A stretch of 64,000 nucleotides of DNA from Fulvivirga sp. M361 (GTDB lineage Bacteria > Bacteroidota > Bacteroidia > Cytophagales > Cyclobacteriaceae). This document shows positions 43,088 to 54,809 of this stretch, in pieces. The stretch is taken from the NCBI RefSeq assembly GCF_007097395.1, contig NZ_VKDC01000017.1, forward strand, positions 62,001 to 126,000. The letters run 5' to 3'. Numbering within the stretch: the first letter of the stretch is position 1; every line of letters begins with the position of its first letter. Both the position numbers and the translations under genes were made by a program. The notes under the pieces were generated by a model. That model was not told the origin of the DNA. It saw only the letters and a list, made by a program, of their open reading frames with translations, and ran no database searches.

Positions 43088-44275
43088 TTAGTCCAGAATC
43101 TCAGTTACCTGACCTGAACCTACCGTTCTACCACCTTCTCTGATAGCAAACCTAAGTCCCTTGCCCATAGCAACCGGGTTAATCAAGTTCACTTCGATCG
43201 ACACGTTATCGCCAGGCATAACCATTTCAACACCTGAAGGAAGCATGATCTCTCCCGTCACATCTGTAGTCCTGAGATAAAACTGAGGACGATATTTATT
43301 AAAGAAAGGTGTATGACGTCCTCCTTCTTCTTTAGACAGCACATAAACTTCTGCCTTGAATTTTGAATGAGGAGTTACTGAACCTGGTTTACAGATTACC
43401 ATTCCTCTTTTAATATCGGTTTTTTCAATACCTCTTAATAAAAGACCCACGTTATCACCGGCTTCTCCTCTATCGAGGATCTTTCTGAACATTTCAACAC
43501 CAGTTACAGTAGACTTCAAGTTTTCTGCTCCCATCCCTAATATATCTACAGGATCACCAGAGTTAATAACACCACTTTCAATTCTACCAGTAGCCACAGT
43601 CCCTCTACCTGTAATGGAGAATACATCTTCCACAGGCATCAGAAAATCTTTATCTATCAATCTTTCAGGAATAGGAATGAAGTTATCAACAGCATCCATA
43701 AGCTCTTCCACTTTCTCCACCCATTGAGATTCCCCATTAAGTGCACCAAGAGCAGAACCCTGTATCACTGGAATATCATCACCTGGGAAATCGTAGGCAG
43801 AAAGTAATTCTCTGATTTCCATTTCAACAAGCTCCAACAGTTCGGGATCATCCACTAAATCTACTTTGTTCATAAAAACAACCAAAGCAGGAACACCTAC
43901 CTGACGTGAAAGCAGGATGTGCTCACGTGTTTGAGGCATAGGACCGTCAGTAGCAGCAACCACTATAATCGCTCCGTCCATCTGAGCAGCTCCAGTAACC
44001 ATATTCTTTACGTAATCAGCGTGACCAGGGCAGTCAACGTGAGCGTAATGACGATTAGCTGTTTCATACTCAATGTGTGAAGTATTAATCGTAATACCTC
44101 TTTCCTTTTCTTCAGGTGCATTGTCAATCGAAGAAAAGTCTCTCGTTTGCGCCAGACCTTTGTCTGACAATACTTTAGAAATAGCCGCAGTCAAGGTAGT
44201 TTTACCATGGTCAACGTGACCGATTGTCCCAATATTAACATGGGGTTTTGAACGGTCGAATGTTTCTTTAGCCAT
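43088..44275 (-). CDS. tuf: Elongation factor Tu
   Basis: The 395 residues are a complete EF-Tu: G1 GHVDHGKT (19-26), the switch region with [10 protein letters not shown]3 DCPGHADY, G4 NKVD, G5 SALGAL, and the C-terminal barrels ending in [10 protein letters not shown]. It brings aminoacyl-tRNA to the ribosome. It is transcribed after tRNA-Tyr, tRNA-Gly and tRNA-Thr, a classic tRNA-tuf arrangement, and ends at its own terminator. Confidence 0.98.
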   Translation of the reverse strand: MAKETFDRSKPHVNIGTIGHVDHGKTTLTAAISKVLSDKGLAQTRDFSSIDNAPEEKERGITINTSHIEYETANRHYAHVDCPGHADYVKNMVTGAAQMDGAIIVVAATDGPMPQTREHILLSRQVGVPALVVFMNKVDLVDDPELLELVEMEIRELLSAYDFPGDDIPVIQGSALGALNGESQWVEKVEELMDAVDNFIPIPERLIDKDFLMPVEDVFSITGRGTVATGRIESGVINSGDPVDILGMGAENLKSTVTGVEMFRKILDRGEAGDNVGLLLRGIEKTDIKRGMVICKPGSVTPHSKFKAEVYVLSKEEGGRHTPFFNKYRPQFYLRTTDVTGEIMLPSGVEMVMPGDNVSIEVNLINPVAMGKGLRFAIREGGRTVGSGQVTEILD

Positions 44276-44364
44276 ATTTGAAAATCCCTAAGTTTAGTTT
44301 AAAATTTATTTCTTTTATCAATTAAAATTCTTTTTATACTGGCGCAGCAAGCGATCTACTATTG

Positions 44365-44436
44365 AGCCAAGAAGGGGATTTGAACCCCCGACCTCTTCCT
44401 TACCAAGGAAGCGCTCTACCCCTGAGCTATCTCGGC
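44365..44436 (-). tRNA. tRNA-Thr (GGT)
   Basis: The 72-base gene has acceptor GCCGAGA/TCTTGGC with discriminator T, D arm GCTCAGGGGTAGAGC, anticodon stem CTTCC/GGAAG around TTGGTAA (anticodon GGT), and T arm GGGGGTTCAAATCCCC. It precedes tuf by about 90 bases. Confidence 0.95.
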
Positions 44437-44441
44437 TTTAA

Positions 44442-44630
44442 ATTCAGGAAAGGTTTAATCCATTCCAATTTGGTGCAAAGCGTTTTTTTTTGAACTCTCT
44501 TAGTTCTAAAAACTTCCCAGTATAACAGTAATTACCAGATATTACTTTCCCTGAAAGAATACCTGGTAATCAAGTTCTTTGATCGACTTAAGTGACATTT
44601 ATTTCAATTAAACATCTACCCATGATGTCG
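44442..44630 (-). other. Spacer between tRNA-Gly and tRNA-Thr
   Basis: About 190 bases without a gene. It holds two small inverted repeats: ATTACCAG/CTGGTAAT (44531-44538 and 44563-44570) and GAACT/AGTTC (44492-44496 and 44502-44506). They may be RNA-processing signals in the tRNA-tuf transcript; no T-run terminator is present on the coding strand. Confidence 0.3.
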
Positions 44631-44635
44631 AACAG

Positions 44636-44708
44636 AGCGGGAGACGAGGTTCGAACTCGCGACCTACAGCTTGGAAGGCTGTCGCTCTACCAGCTGAGCT
44701 ACTCCCGC
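44636..44708 (-). tRNA. tRNA-Gly (TCC)
   Basis: The 73-base gene has acceptor GCGGGAG/CTCCCGC with discriminator T, D arm GCTCAGCTGGTAGAGC, anticodon stem ACAGC/GCTGT around CTTCCAA (anticodon TCC), and T arm GCGAGTTCGAACCTCGT. It is the middle tRNA of the tuf transcript. Confidence 0.95.
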
Positions 44709-44773
44709 TTAATCAACGCCTTCCTGGAAACCCACCTTCATGAAAGAAAGTAGTAATGCGAAGATCGTTGCAG

Positions 44774-44856
44774 TGGGGGGAGCAGGATTCGAACCTGCGA
44801 AGTCATAAGACAACGGATTTACAGTCCGTCCCAGTTGGCCGCTTTGGTATCCCCCC
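44774..44856 (-). tRNA. tRNA-Tyr (GTA)
   Basis: The 83-base gene has acceptor GGGGGGA/TCCCCCC with discriminator A, anticodon stem GGACT-side with loop TGTAAAT (anticodon GTA), a long variable arm as expected for bacterial tRNA-Tyr, and T arm GCAGGTTCGAATCCTGC. It is the first gene after the promoter at 44926-44955. Confidence 0.95.
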
Positions 44857-44925
44857 TCCCTAAATACTTTAAAAGAACAAGATTTGAAAAATGACTTATT
44901 AACAGCCGATTTTTCAAAGGAAGTG

Positions 44926-44955
44926 CAAAATTATACGCTTTTTTATTTTATTCAA
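44926..44955 (-). promoter_or_regulatory. Promoter of the tRNA-Tyr/Gly/Thr/tuf operon
   Basis: On the minus strand TTG (44953-44955), a 19-base spacer and TAATTTTG (44926-44933) match the Bacteroidota consensus. Transcription should begin near 44919, about 63 bases before tRNA-Tyr. Confidence 0.75.
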
Positions 44956-45011
44956 GCATTTAGAAAAAAAGATGTTTTATTTTCCTTGCTATTTTACTCC
45001 TGGAAATGAAG

Positions 45012-45323
45012 TCAAATGAATATGATATCGTCCACCACATTTTTACCAAACTTCTTTTCAATAATATCTTTGACCCTGGCCTTAGACATATTTAATTCAT
45101 ACTTAAGTGGTCCAGAGCTAATCTCAACAAAAAGTACGTTGTTTCTCATGTAGATTTCTCCCGTCTTACTGCTTATGGTTTTACCCATTAAACCGGGCCA
45201 GGAAGCTATTAATTGAACTTCATCAAATCTAGGTTTCAAATGGTATTGATTCAGCAACTCGTTAATAGCTTCACGTACGGTGGAGGTTTGTGCCTTTCGC
45301 TTATTATCATTTTTGCGGTGCAT
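45012..45323 (-). CDS. DUF721 (DciA-like) protein
   Basis: The 103-residue protein fits the DUF721 domain: a basic N-terminus, VREAINELLNQYHLKPRFDEVQLIASWPGLMG and the closing LNMSKARVKDIIEKKFG. The domain is that of DciA, the replicative-helicase loader/operator used by bacteria without DnaC. Its ATG lies inside the recF end (17 bases overlap), so it is translated together with recF, which fits a job in replication or repair. The assignment to helicase loading is inferred from the family. Confidence 0.75.
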   Translation of the reverse strand: MHRKNDNKRKAQTSTVREAINELLNQYHLKPRFDEVQLIASWPGLMGKTISSKTGEIYMRNNVLFVEISSGPLKYELNMSKARVKDIIEKKFGKNVVDDIIFI

Positions 45324-46431
45324 ATTTCGTGGTAGTCTTCACAAGACCATTTTCTACTTGAAAAAAAGTTGACTGCAAATTTAACTCATTTAATATAGTT
45401 CTGGTCCTTTCCTGACGTGCATCGGTAATAAAAATTTGACCAAAGCTATCACCCGATACAATATTCATTAAGCTGGATATCCTGTCACTATCAAGTTTAT
45501 CATAGATGTCGTCAAGTAAAAGAATTGGTTTAAAGCCTATGTTATTACAAATAACATGGTAATTGGCCAATTTTAAAGCGATGACAAAAGCTTTTTGTTG
45601 CCCCTGAGAACCGAATTTTTTTAGCGAATGGTTATCTATAAAAAATTTAAAATCATCTTTATGTATCCCTGTCGTGGTGCGTTCAAGAACAAGGTCACGT
45701 TGTAACGTTTTTTTTAGAAGTTTATCAAATTCTTCATTTTCCAAATCTGAATGGTATTCAATGCTGACGTTCTCCTTATGCGAAGAGATAACTTCATAGG
45801 ACTCTTTAAACTTTGACTGAAATTCTTCTAGAAACGATTTCCTTTTTTCGAAAAGAAACATTCCACTTGTGACCAGTTTGATATCATAAGGTTCTAAAAG
45901 ATCCTGATCAAAACTTAGGCCATTCCCAAACTGTTTAAGGAGTGAGTTTCTTTGTTTCAGCAGATGATTATATTCTATTAATGCCTGAAGGTATTTGCGG
46001 TCTAGCTGTGAAAGTATGGTATCATAGAACTTTCTTCTAATCTCGCTTGAATCACGAATAATGTCCGTATCATCCGGTGTCATCAATACCACGGGAAACA
46101 TACCGATATGGTCGGACAATTTATCGTGCTCCTTTTTGTTTACTTTAACGATTTTCTTTTGTCCTTTCACAACAGCACACGTCACCTCGATGGTAGTTTT
46201 TTCTTTAACGAAATGGCCACGGACTGTAAACAGTTGTTCTCCAAATAAGATATTCTGGCTATCGACTGTGTTAAAGGCACTCTTAGTTAATGACAGGTAC
46301 TGCACGGCATCGAGTAAATTCGTTTTCCCTGATCCGTTAGGCCCTAAAAAACAGTTGATTTTATCCGAAAAACGAAGATTCAAATCCTTGTAGTTTTTGA
46401 AATTAATCAGGCTTAGTTTTTCAATGTACAT
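45307..46431 (-). CDS. recF: DNA replication and repair protein RecF
   Basis: The 374 residues have the SMC-like ABC ATPase fold: Walker A GPNGSGKT at 30-37, the signature region FGSQGQQKAFVIALKLA, Walker B LLLDDIYDKLD, and the N-terminal start IEKLSLINFKNYKDLNLRF. RecF with RecO and RecR loads RecA at gaps. The start is ATG 46431, 48 bases from the divergent pdhA gene. Its end overlaps the DUF721 gene. Confidence 0.95.
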   Translation of the reverse strand: MYIEKLSLINFKNYKDLNLRFSDKINCFLGPNGSGKTNLLDAVQYLSLTKSAFNTVDSQNILFGEQLFTVRGHFVKEKTTIEVTCAVVKGQKKIVKVNKKEHDKLSDHIGMFPVVLMTPDDTDIIRDSSEIRRKFYDTILSQLDRKYLQALIEYNHLLKQRNSLLKQFGNGLSFDQDLLEPYDIKLVTSGMFLFEKRKSFLEEFQSKFKESYEVISSHKENVSIEYHSDLENEEFDKLLKKTLQRDLVLERTTTGIHKDDFKFFIDNHSLKKFGSQGQQKAFVIALKLANYHVICNNIGFKPILLLDDIYDKLDSDRISSLMNIVSGDSFGQIFITDARQERTRTILNELNLQSTFFQVENGLVKTTTKYAPQK

Positions 46432-46479
46432 TGACTTTTTTTACTTATTTTCGCACTCCATTGGACCAAAACTAAGACT

Positions 46480-47511
46480 ATGGCTACGACTGCAAAAGGT
46501 AAATCCAAAGCTAAAACTACGAAAAATACATTTTCCAAGGAGACCTATATGACATGGTTTGAAACCATGCTCCTCATGAGAAGATTTGAAGAAAAAGCGG
46601 GTCAGTTATACGGCCAACAAAAAATAAAAGGGTTTTGCCACCTTTATATAGGGCAGGAAGCGTGTGTCGCAGGTGCTGTTTCCGCCTTGAAAAAAGGAGA
46701 CAAGTATATTACGGCGTATCGTGACCATGCTCACCCCATTGCCCTGGGTAGTGATCCTAAAGCTATCATGGCAGAATTATTTGCCAAAGAGACTGGAATC
46801 TCAAAAGGTAAAGGAGGGTCAATGCACATGTTCGATAAAGAAAATCACTTTTTCGGGGGCCATGGTATAGTGGGAGGGCAGATCCCTTTAGGAGCAGGCA
46901 TTGCTTTCGCTGAAAAATATAATAAGACTGATAAATTATGTATGTGTTACATGGGTGATGGGGCCGTCCGTCAAGGAGCATTTCATGAAGCGCTCAATAT
47001 TGCAATGACCTGGAAGTTGCCTGTGATTTTTGTGATAGAGAACAACGGATATGCCATGGGCACGTCAGTAGAACGAACTTCCAATGTCACAGACCTTTAT
47101 GTTTTAGGTGAAGGGTACAATATGCCTTCTAAGGCCGTTGATGCTATGTCCGTGGAAGAAGTTCACAAGGAAGTAGCTGCCGCAGCTGAAGGAGTAAGAA
47201 AAGGCGAAGGGCCTGTACTATTGGAATTCAGAACATATAGATACAAGGGGCATTCCATGTCAGACCCTGCTAAATACCGTACAAAAGAAGAATTAGAAGA
47301 TTACAAGCGTAGAGACCCTATTGAGCAGGTAAAAGCCGCTATTCTTAAAAATAAGTTTGCAACAGAAGCCGAACTAGATGCTATTGGTGCAAAAATTAAG
47401 GAAGAGGTAATGGAATGTGTAAAGTTTGCAGAAACGTCTAATTTTCCTGACCCCTCAGAAGCTCTCAAAGATGTATACGCACAAAGTGATTACCCATACA
47501 TAATGGACTGA
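46480..47511 (+). CDS. pdhA: Pyruvate dehydrogenase E1 component, alpha subunit
   Basis: The 343 residues match the alpha chain of a heterotetrameric E1. The thiamine-diphosphate motif runs from MGDGAVRQGAFHEALN to VIFVIENNGYAMGT (about 158-190), and the phosphorylation-loop-like part GHSMSDPAKYRTKEE is also present. It decarboxylates pyruvate for acetyl-CoA formation with a beta chain and lipoyl E2, neither of which is in the window. The first residues (TAKGKSKAKTTKNT) are a basic extension. A branched-chain 2-oxoacid E1 is possible but less likely. Confidence 0.88.
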   Translation: MATTAKGKSKAKTTKNTFSKETYMTWFETMLLMRRFEEKAGQLYGQQKIKGFCHLYIGQEACVAGAVSALKKGDKYITAYRDHAHPIALGSDPKAIMAELFAKETGISKGKGGSMHMFDKENHFFGGHGIVGGQIPLGAGIAFAEKYNKTDKLCMCYMGDGAVRQGAFHEALNIAMTWKLPVIFVIENNGYAMGTSVERTSNVTDLYVLGEGYNMPSKAVDAMSVEEVHKEVAAAAEGVRKGEGPVLLEFRTYRYKGHSMSDPAKYRTKEELEDYKRRDPIEQVKAAILKNKFATEAELDAIGAKIKEEVMECVKFAETSNFPDPSEALKDVYAQSDYPYIMD

Positions 47512-47570
47512 TTGTCTAATTTTGGCTACAAGAAACTAGTATACCCATTTCTTATTGTCATATTAATCAT

Positions 47571-47578
47571 TAGTTTTG
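47571..47578 (+). promoter_or_regulatory. -7 box before the TPR membrane protein gene
   Basis: TAGTTTTG matches TAnnTTTG, 20 bases before ATG 47598. A -33 element at the correct spacing is not clear. Confidence 0.4.
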
Positions 47579-47597
47579 CAGCCTTAATTTTTTGAAG

Positions 47598-48305
47598 ATG
47601 GCAGTAAAAAGTAAGAAAAAGGAAGAAGAAAAGCACGGAACCGATTTCCTTGAAAATCCAGACGCGCTGGCCGACCAACTTTCTCAAACGGAAGAATTTA
47701 TAGAAAACAATAAGGCTTTAGTATACGGTGTAGCCATCGTAACAATTTTGGTACTAGGCGGGATCTTTGGTTTTAGATATTATAAAAACTCCCAAAATGA
47801 GCTTGCTCAAAGTGAAATGTTTCAGGCAGTCTATTATTTTGAGGCCGACAGCCTGGGGTTAGCTCTTGACGGTGATGGTAATAATCTTGGATTCGTAGAT
47901 ATTGTAGAGGATTATGGAATGACAGATGCCGGCAATCTTGCCAACTTTTATGCTGGCACTGCCTACTTAAAACAGGGCAAATTCAAACTTGCCATTTTGT
48001 ACCTTGAAGATTTTAGTTCAGATGATTTGCTTGTACAGGCCCGCGCCTATAGTTTGATCGGTGACGCCCATATGGAATTGAAAGATTATGCCAATGCAGC
48101 AACTTTTTACACTAAAGCTGCCAATCATAAGACTAATAAGTTCTTTACCCCACAGTATTTAATGAAAGCGGGAATTGCTTACGAAAAAGCTAGTAAGAAT
48201 ACTGAAGCAATTGACGCCTATCAAATTATTATTGACACGTATCATGAATCTGCCGAATTTCAGAATGCCAAAAAATTTAAGGCCAGATTAGTGAAAGAGG
48301 CATAA
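47598..48305 (+). CDS. YfgM-like membrane-anchored tetratricopeptide protein
   Basis: I start at ATG 47598; a TTG two codons earlier is in frame but less likely. The 235 residues have a charged cytoplasmic N-terminus (KSKKKEEEKHG), one membrane helix (ALVYGVAIVTILVLGGIFGF, about 40-60) and periplasmic TPR repeats (from about 115, with YLKQGKFKLAILYLE, AHMELKDYANAATFY and AYEKASKNTEAIDAY). YfgM relatives assist folding near the Sec channel. The gene ends at a strong terminator. The partner here is unknown. Confidence 0.72.
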   Translation: MAVKSKKKEEEKHGTDFLENPDALADQLSQTEEFIENNKALVYGVAIVTILVLGGIFGFRYYKNSQNELAQSEMFQAVYYFEADSLGLALDGDGNNLGFVDIVEDYGMTDAGNLANFYAGTAYLKQGKFKLAILYLEDFSSDDLLVQARAYSLIGDAHMELKDYANAATFYTKAANHKTNKFFTPQYLMKAGIAYEKASKNTEAIDAYQIIIDTYHESAEFQNAKKFKARLVKEA

Positions 48306-48323
48306 AATATTTAAAACTCCTTC

Positions 48324-48353
48324 AAAGGGATAAAGATTAATCTTTATCCCTTT
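48324..48353 (+). terminator. Terminator after the TPR membrane protein gene
   Basis: The sequence is a 30-base perfect palindrome (AAAGGGATAAAGATT and its complement) followed by more T. It lies 18 bases after the stop at 48305. Confidence 0.88.
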
Positions 48354-48355
48354 TT

Positions 48356-48363
48356 TATTTTTG
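48356..48363 (+). promoter_or_regulatory. Possible -7 box before ribH
   Basis: TATTTTTG matches TAnnTTTG, 24 bases before ATG 48388, directly after the terminator. The -33 region would lie in the terminator stem and shows no TTTG. Confidence 0.3.
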
Positions 48364-48387
48364 GTACTTTATTAAAAGATTTAGAGT

Positions 48388-48864
48388 ATGGCCACAGCTG
48401 AAAAGAATTTGAGTAGCTTTTCCAGAAAGTTTATTCCAGACATTAATAAAAAGGTTTTTGCCATCATCGTATCAGAATGGAATGAGGCCGTTACAGAAGC
48501 TATGTTTGAAGGGGCGTTCAATACACTTAGGGAAAATGGTGTACGGAAAGAGAATATCATAAGAAAAGATGTTCCAGGGAGCTTTGAACTCACGCTTGCA
48601 GCACAATGGATGGCAGAAAGAGAAGATGTAGACGCAATAATCTGTATTGGATGTGTTATACAAGGTGAAACGAAGCATTTCGATTTTATCTGTAACTCCG
48701 TAGCAAACGGATTAACCAATGTTGCTTTGAAGTATAACAAGCCTGTAATATTTGGTGTACTAACTCCAAATAATCAACAACAAGCTTTGGACAGGGCAGG
48801 CGGTAAACATGGTAACAAAGGAGATGAAGCCGCTATTACTGCTGTTAAAATGTTAGGGTTCTGA
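48388..48864 (+). CDS. ribH: 6,7-dimethyl-8-ribityllumazine synthase
   Basis: The 158-residue protein is a normal lumazine synthase: VSEWNEAVTEAM near the N-terminus, VPGSFELTLAAQWMA, IGCVIQGETKHFDFICNSVANGL with the catalytic His, and PVIFGVLTPNNQQQALDRAGG. It condenses ribityl-aminouracil with dihydroxybutanone phosphate, the step before riboflavin. It stands alone between its own -7 box and the converging isocitrate dehydrogenase gene; no FMN riboswitch is seen in the short leader. Confidence 0.95.
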   Translation: MATAEKNLSSFSRKFIPDINKKVFAIIVSEWNEAVTEAMFEGAFNTLRENGVRKENIIRKDVPGSFELTLAAQWMAEREDVDAIICIGCVIQGETKHFDFICNSVANGLTNVALKYNKPVIFGVLTPNNQQQALDRAGGKHGNKGDEAAITAVKMLGF

Positions 48865-48926
48865 GTCAATGGAAATGGGGGCTGATAAATTGGCCATTCA
48901 CTATCTATCTTTTTTCACGTCAATCC

Positions 48927-51230
<2,304 letters not shown>

Positions 51231-51297
51231 TCATTTTCAAAAGCCTTTTAGGATATGGTCGTTGCTATTACATATTATCAGGTAACCACTTATCTAA

Positions 51298-51906
51298 ATG
51301 TGTCGTTCTAAAAAGAAAATCGCTCTAACTATGTTCATTATTGTCTTACTATTGTTACAGGTTACTCCTCATCTTTCGAACACCTCTTACCCGACCGAAA
51401 AAGAAGTCTGTTTGGGTGAAGAAGAGGAAAAGTTATATAAGATGATCAATGACTACAGACGCTCTAAGAAGCTTGAGGCAATACCTTTTTCATCGCACCT
51501 GACCATGGTTGCCCAGGCACATGCTAAAGACCTGGCTGTACATTACACATTTGATCCGGATAACAAATGTAACCCTCACAGTTGGTCAGACAAAGGTAAA
51601 TGGAGTGAATGCTGTTATACCAATAATCATAAACAGGCACAATGTATGTGGGATAAACCTAAGGAAATTGCCGGATATGATAGTCCCGGATACGAAATAG
51701 CTTACTACAGTTCCAAAGGTGCTACGGCAGCGGAAGGTATGTCTGGCTGGAAAAAAAGCCCAAGTCATAATCCCCTGCTTGTAAATAGCGGCACATGGAA
51801 ACAAGCTGAATGGAAAGCTGTCGGAGTAGGTATATACAAGGAATATGCTGTTGTCTGGTTTGGACAAGAAGAAGATAAATCCAAGATCAAGCGATGTGAC
51901 CGTTAA
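51298..51906 (+). CDS. Secreted CAP (SCP/PR1-like) domain protein
   Basis: The 202-residue protein has a signal peptide or anchor ([14 protein letters not shown]), then a CAP domain: [26 protein letters not shown], the GYEIAYY segment with its Glu, and [26 protein letters not shown]. The His/Glu residues of the CAP cavity appear conserved. It has six cysteines after the signal (including CC in SECCYTNN), which suggests disulfides outside the cytoplasm. Bacterial CAP functions are mostly unknown. Its stop overlaps the panB stop from the other strand by 3 bases. Confidence 0.78.
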   Translation: MCRSKKKIALTMFIIVLLLLQVTPHLSNTSYPTEKEVCLGEEEEKLYKMINDYRRSKKLEAIPFSSHLTMVAQAHAKDLAVHYTFDPDNKCNPHSWSDKGKWSECCYTNNHKQAQCMWDKPKEIAGYDSPGYEIAYYSSKGATAAEGMSGWKKSPSHNPLLVNSGTWKQAEWKAVGVGIYKEYAVVWFGQEEDKSKIKRCDR

Positions 51907-52721
51907 TACTGTTCTCTTTCGTTTGGAAAGCTTTCCGATTTCACATCCTTAATATAACCAACAATAGCTTCGGTTATAGTCGTATGAAGATCTGCATAAC
52001 GCCTTAAGAAGCGAGGCTGGAATTCTTTGGTAATACCGAGTACATCTTGCATCACCAGCACCTGGCCGTCCACCCCCACACCAGCACCGATACCAATTAT
52101 AGGGATAGAAACCTCTCGTGCTACTTTTTGTGCCAGCGAGGCTGGTATTTTTTCCAATACTATGCCAAAACATCCACATTCTTCCAACACCTTAGCATCT
52201 TCCATCAGTCGCTCAGCCTCTTGTTCTTCTTTTGCCCTTACTGTGTAAGTACCAAATTTAAATATAGATTGAGGTGTGAGACCAAGGTGCCCCATTACAG
52301 GCACGCCGGCAGTTAACACACGCTCTACAGACGCTCTTATTTCGCTACCTCCTTCCATTTTGACTCCATGAGCACCTGACTCTTTCATGATCCGTATAGC
52401 AGAACGTAAAGCTTCTGTAGAATTCCCTTGATAAGAACCAAAAGGAATATCTACAATTACAAGAGCCCTTTCTACTGCTCTCACTACAGAACTGGCATGA
52501 TATATCATCTGATCCAAAGTAATGGGTAGAGTGGTCTCATGGCCAGCCATAACGTTTGAAGCACTATCACCTACTAATAACACATCTATCCCTGCACTAT
52601 CTAAGATCTTAGCCATTGAATAGTCGTACGCTGTAAGCATCGATATTTTCTCTCCACGGTTTTTCATTTCCTGGAACTGGTGTGTGGTGATCTTTTTTAA
52701 TTCTGATTTATGAATTGACAT
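51903..52721 (-). CDS. panB: 3-methyl-2-oxobutanoate hydroxymethyltransferase
   Basis: The 272 residues match PanB, with [19 protein letters not shown], the metal and substrate-binding [31 protein letters not shown] and GVKMEGGSE, and [15 protein letters not shown]. It makes ketopantoate, the first committed step of pantothenate and CoA synthesis. Its ATG lies 14 bases inside the end of the histidine-kinase gene, so both are read from one transcript. panC and panD are not in the window. Confidence 0.95.
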   Translation of the reverse strand: MSIHKSELKKITTHQFQEMKNRGEKISMLTAYDYSMAKILDSAGIDVLLVGDSASNVMAGHETTLPITLDQMIYHASSVVRAVERALVIVDIPFGSYQGNSTEALRSAIRIMKESGAHGVKMEGGSEIRASVERVLTAGVPVMGHLGLTPQSIFKFGTYTVRAKEEQEAERLMEDAKVLEECGCFGIVLEKIPASLAQKVAREVSIPIIGIGAGVGVDGQVLVMQDVLGITKEFQPRFLRRYADLHTTITEAIVGYIKDVKSESFPNEREQY

Positions 52722-54216
52722 CTATATCTGGTTCAAAAGTATTTGGAATAGTTACTTTAAATGTTGTTCCTTCTAATTCCTGGCTCTCTACTAAAATACT
52801 GGCTTCAAGTTTATCCGCTACTTTTTTTACGATATATAAGCCCAGGCCTGAGCCTTCACTTTTTTCAGTAGCTCTGTAAAACATATCAAAAATATGGGGT
52901 AATTTAGACTCTTCTATACCTTCTCCATTATCCTCTACCTTCAATACCAGTTGCTCATTGTCTACTACTGCATCTATATATATATAATTTTCGTCTTTAC
53001 CATAGCTTCTATACTTGATGGCATTGGAGATAAGGTTATTCAATATAATTCTCACCCTGGTAAGGTCAGATTTAAAAGTTACAGGTTGTAATACCTTAGT
53101 CCTAATTTGGAGATTCTCAGTGTTGGAGGCATTATAATAGCTGGATATAGAATTATTGATTTCCAACATAAGATTTATTTCAACATGCGGGTCATTGACC
53201 CTATCATTTCGGGAAATGCTTAAAAGCTCCACCACCAGATCGTCTAGCCTTTTTACACTATCTTGTATTTTTTCTATACATTCTGCCCTAATACTTTGAT
53301 TGGTTTCTATGCGATATAATTCAATAAGACCCAGTATAGATCTCAGTGGTGAACGAAGATCATGAGAGGCATGATATACGAAACTATCGAGCTCAAAATT
53401 GACTTTCTGAAGCTCAAGTAAGTTCTCCTTAGTTTGTGTAATGTCCTTGAGAATGCATTCTATAACGTTATCTTCTCTATAGAAAATAGCATTACATGAT
53501 ACCCAAATAGGTCCATCTCCACTCGTTTTTATGGGCAATTCCAGGTTATCAACACTTCCTTCTTGCTCTAGCTTATTCAATAGCTTTTTTCTGTCTCTGT
53601 CGTGAAGTACGTCATAGAAATTTGCCACAGCCTGATCATTTGAAAAAAGAAACTCTTTGGATTTATCATTAGCTTCCAGAATTTCACCTGTATCAGCGTT
53701 GCTCCTGAACATTGCCACCAGAGAATTCTGAAACAGGTTACGATACTTCTCTTCGCTTTTTTTTAAGGCTTGAGCTACAGTTTTTTGTACAGTGATATCA
53801 GTATGTGATCCTAACAGGCGCAAGACCTTGCCGTTTTCATTCCTTATGGCCTGCGCTTTTGAAAGTATCCATCGATACTCACCATTGGTATGTTTCAAGC
53901 GGAACTCTTCCCTATACGTATTTCTTATACCGGCTATGTAGTCATTTAAGTGTTGGGTAACTCGCTCGGCATCCTCTTCATGCAACAAACTCCTCCAAAC
54001 TTCAGGTGTATCTACAGGAGTTTCATTAGAAAGGCCCAACATCGTCCTCCATGGCTTAGAAACAAAAACTCTTCCCGTCTCGAAGTCCCAATCCCACAAG
54101 CCTTCCGTAGCATCGTCGGCAGCAGATTCGTATTTTTCAAGTTTTTCCTGTAGCAACCTGATTTCAACTATTTTTTGAGCCAGAACATCATCCATTTTCC
54201 CCAATTCTTTTTTCAC
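52708..54216 (-). CDS. PAS-domain sensor histidine kinase
   Basis: The 502-residue protein has no membrane segment. A short coiled coil (about 10-32) leads to a first PAS/PAC domain (35-146, [15 protein letters not shown] ... [12 protein letters not shown]), a second PAS domain (157-263), a HisKA domain with phospho-acceptor His285 in [12 protein letters not shown], and a HATPase domain with [18 protein letters not shown] and [11 protein letters not shown]. It would sense a cytoplasmic signal. No response regulator is adjacent. The start is GTG 54216; ATG 54195 is a good alternative. It overlaps panB by 14 bases. Confidence 0.88.
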   Translation of the reverse strand: MKKELGKMDDVLAQKIVEIRLLQEKLEKYESAADDATEGLWDWDFETGRVFVSKPWRTMLGLSNETPVDTPEVWRSLLHEEDAERVTQHLNDYIAGIRNTYREEFRLKHTNGEYRWILSKAQAIRNENGKVLRLLGSHTDITVQKTVAQALKKSEEKYRNLFQNSLVAMFRSNADTGEILEANDKSKEFLFSNDQAVANFYDVLHDRDRKKLLNKLEQEGSVDNLELPIKTSGDGPIWVSCNAIFYREDNVIECILKDITQTKENLLELQKVNFELDSFVYHASHDLRSPLRSILGLIELYRIETNQSIRAECIEKIQDSVKRLDDLVVELLSISRNDRVNDPHVEINLMLEINNSISSYYNASNTENLQIRTKVLQPVTFKSDLTRVRIILNNLISNAIKYRSYGKDENYIYIDAVVDNEQLVLKVEDNGEGIEESKLPHIFDMFYRATEKSEGSGLGLYIVKKVADKLEASILVESQELEGTTFKVTIPNTFEPDIDVNS

Positions 54217-54302
54217 TATTCTACGTAAGAGCTGCCTCCTCTATTTCATAAAATTAATAGCATAAGTTAGAAGTAGTTATGGATTAATACAAATGAATCC
54301 GC

Positions 54303-54806
54303 TCACATAAGATATACTACTTTCTGATCTTCATCAAGGTGAACTTCTACATGTTCTTTTATAGAAGTGGCCAATTCATAGCCGGTATAATTGGTGGATA
54401 TTGGAAATTGTGTATGACTTCTATTCACCAAAACAGCTGTCTCAATTCGCTTTACTCTAATGCCCAGGAATGGCTTCAAGCTGTATGCTATTGTTCTTCC
54501 TGTACTTAAAACATCATCTATAAGGATAATGGCCTTATTTTTAAGATCAGCAATATCACAACTCAAAGAAATTTCACTTTGTGTGGGTGCAAACTTATCC
54601 AGGTTAATGCGAATCAGGGTAATCTTAATATTAGTGACTTCTTCGAGGCTCTGCGTCAACAACTCAGCCAGCTTATGACCTTTACTCCCGATACCCGCCA
54701 GAATTAGCTCTTTTTCCTTGAAATTATTCTCATAAATTTCAAAAGCTATCCTTTTTATCTTTTTTCTTACCTGATCATCACTTAAAATGAGGCTTTTTTC
54801 TTCCAT
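54303..54806 (-). CDS. Phosphoribosyltransferase family protein (PyrR-like)
   Basis: The 167 residues have a type I PRTase fold. The PRPP-binding loop IILIDDVLSTGRT is at about 93-105, with the acidic pair preceding it as required, and GIGSKGHKLAELL near residue 38 resembles the pyrophosphate loop. The layout is closest to PyrR, a uracil PRTase and RNA-binding attenuation protein, but the basic RNA-binding surface cannot be judged here and no pyr genes are near. It starts 3 bases after the Lrp-type gene, so the two form an operon. Confidence 0.72.
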   Translation of the reverse strand: MEEKSLILSDDQVRKKIKRIAFEIYENNFKEKELILAGIGSKGHKLAELLTQSLEEVTNIKITLIRINLDKFAPTQSEISLSCDIADLKNKAIILIDDVLSTGRTIAYSLKPFLGIRVKRIETAVLVNRSHTQFPISTNYTGYELATSIKEHVEVHLDEDQKVVYLM

Positions 54807-54809
54807 ACA

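Noticed and set aside
48306-48387. FMN riboswitch before ribH
   Set aside because: The leader after the terminator is only about 30 bases, far too short for that riboswitch.
54303-54806. PyrR-type RNA attenuation of a pyrimidine operon
   Set aside because: No pyr genes or PyrR-binding leader are visible in the window; only the PRTase fold is supported.
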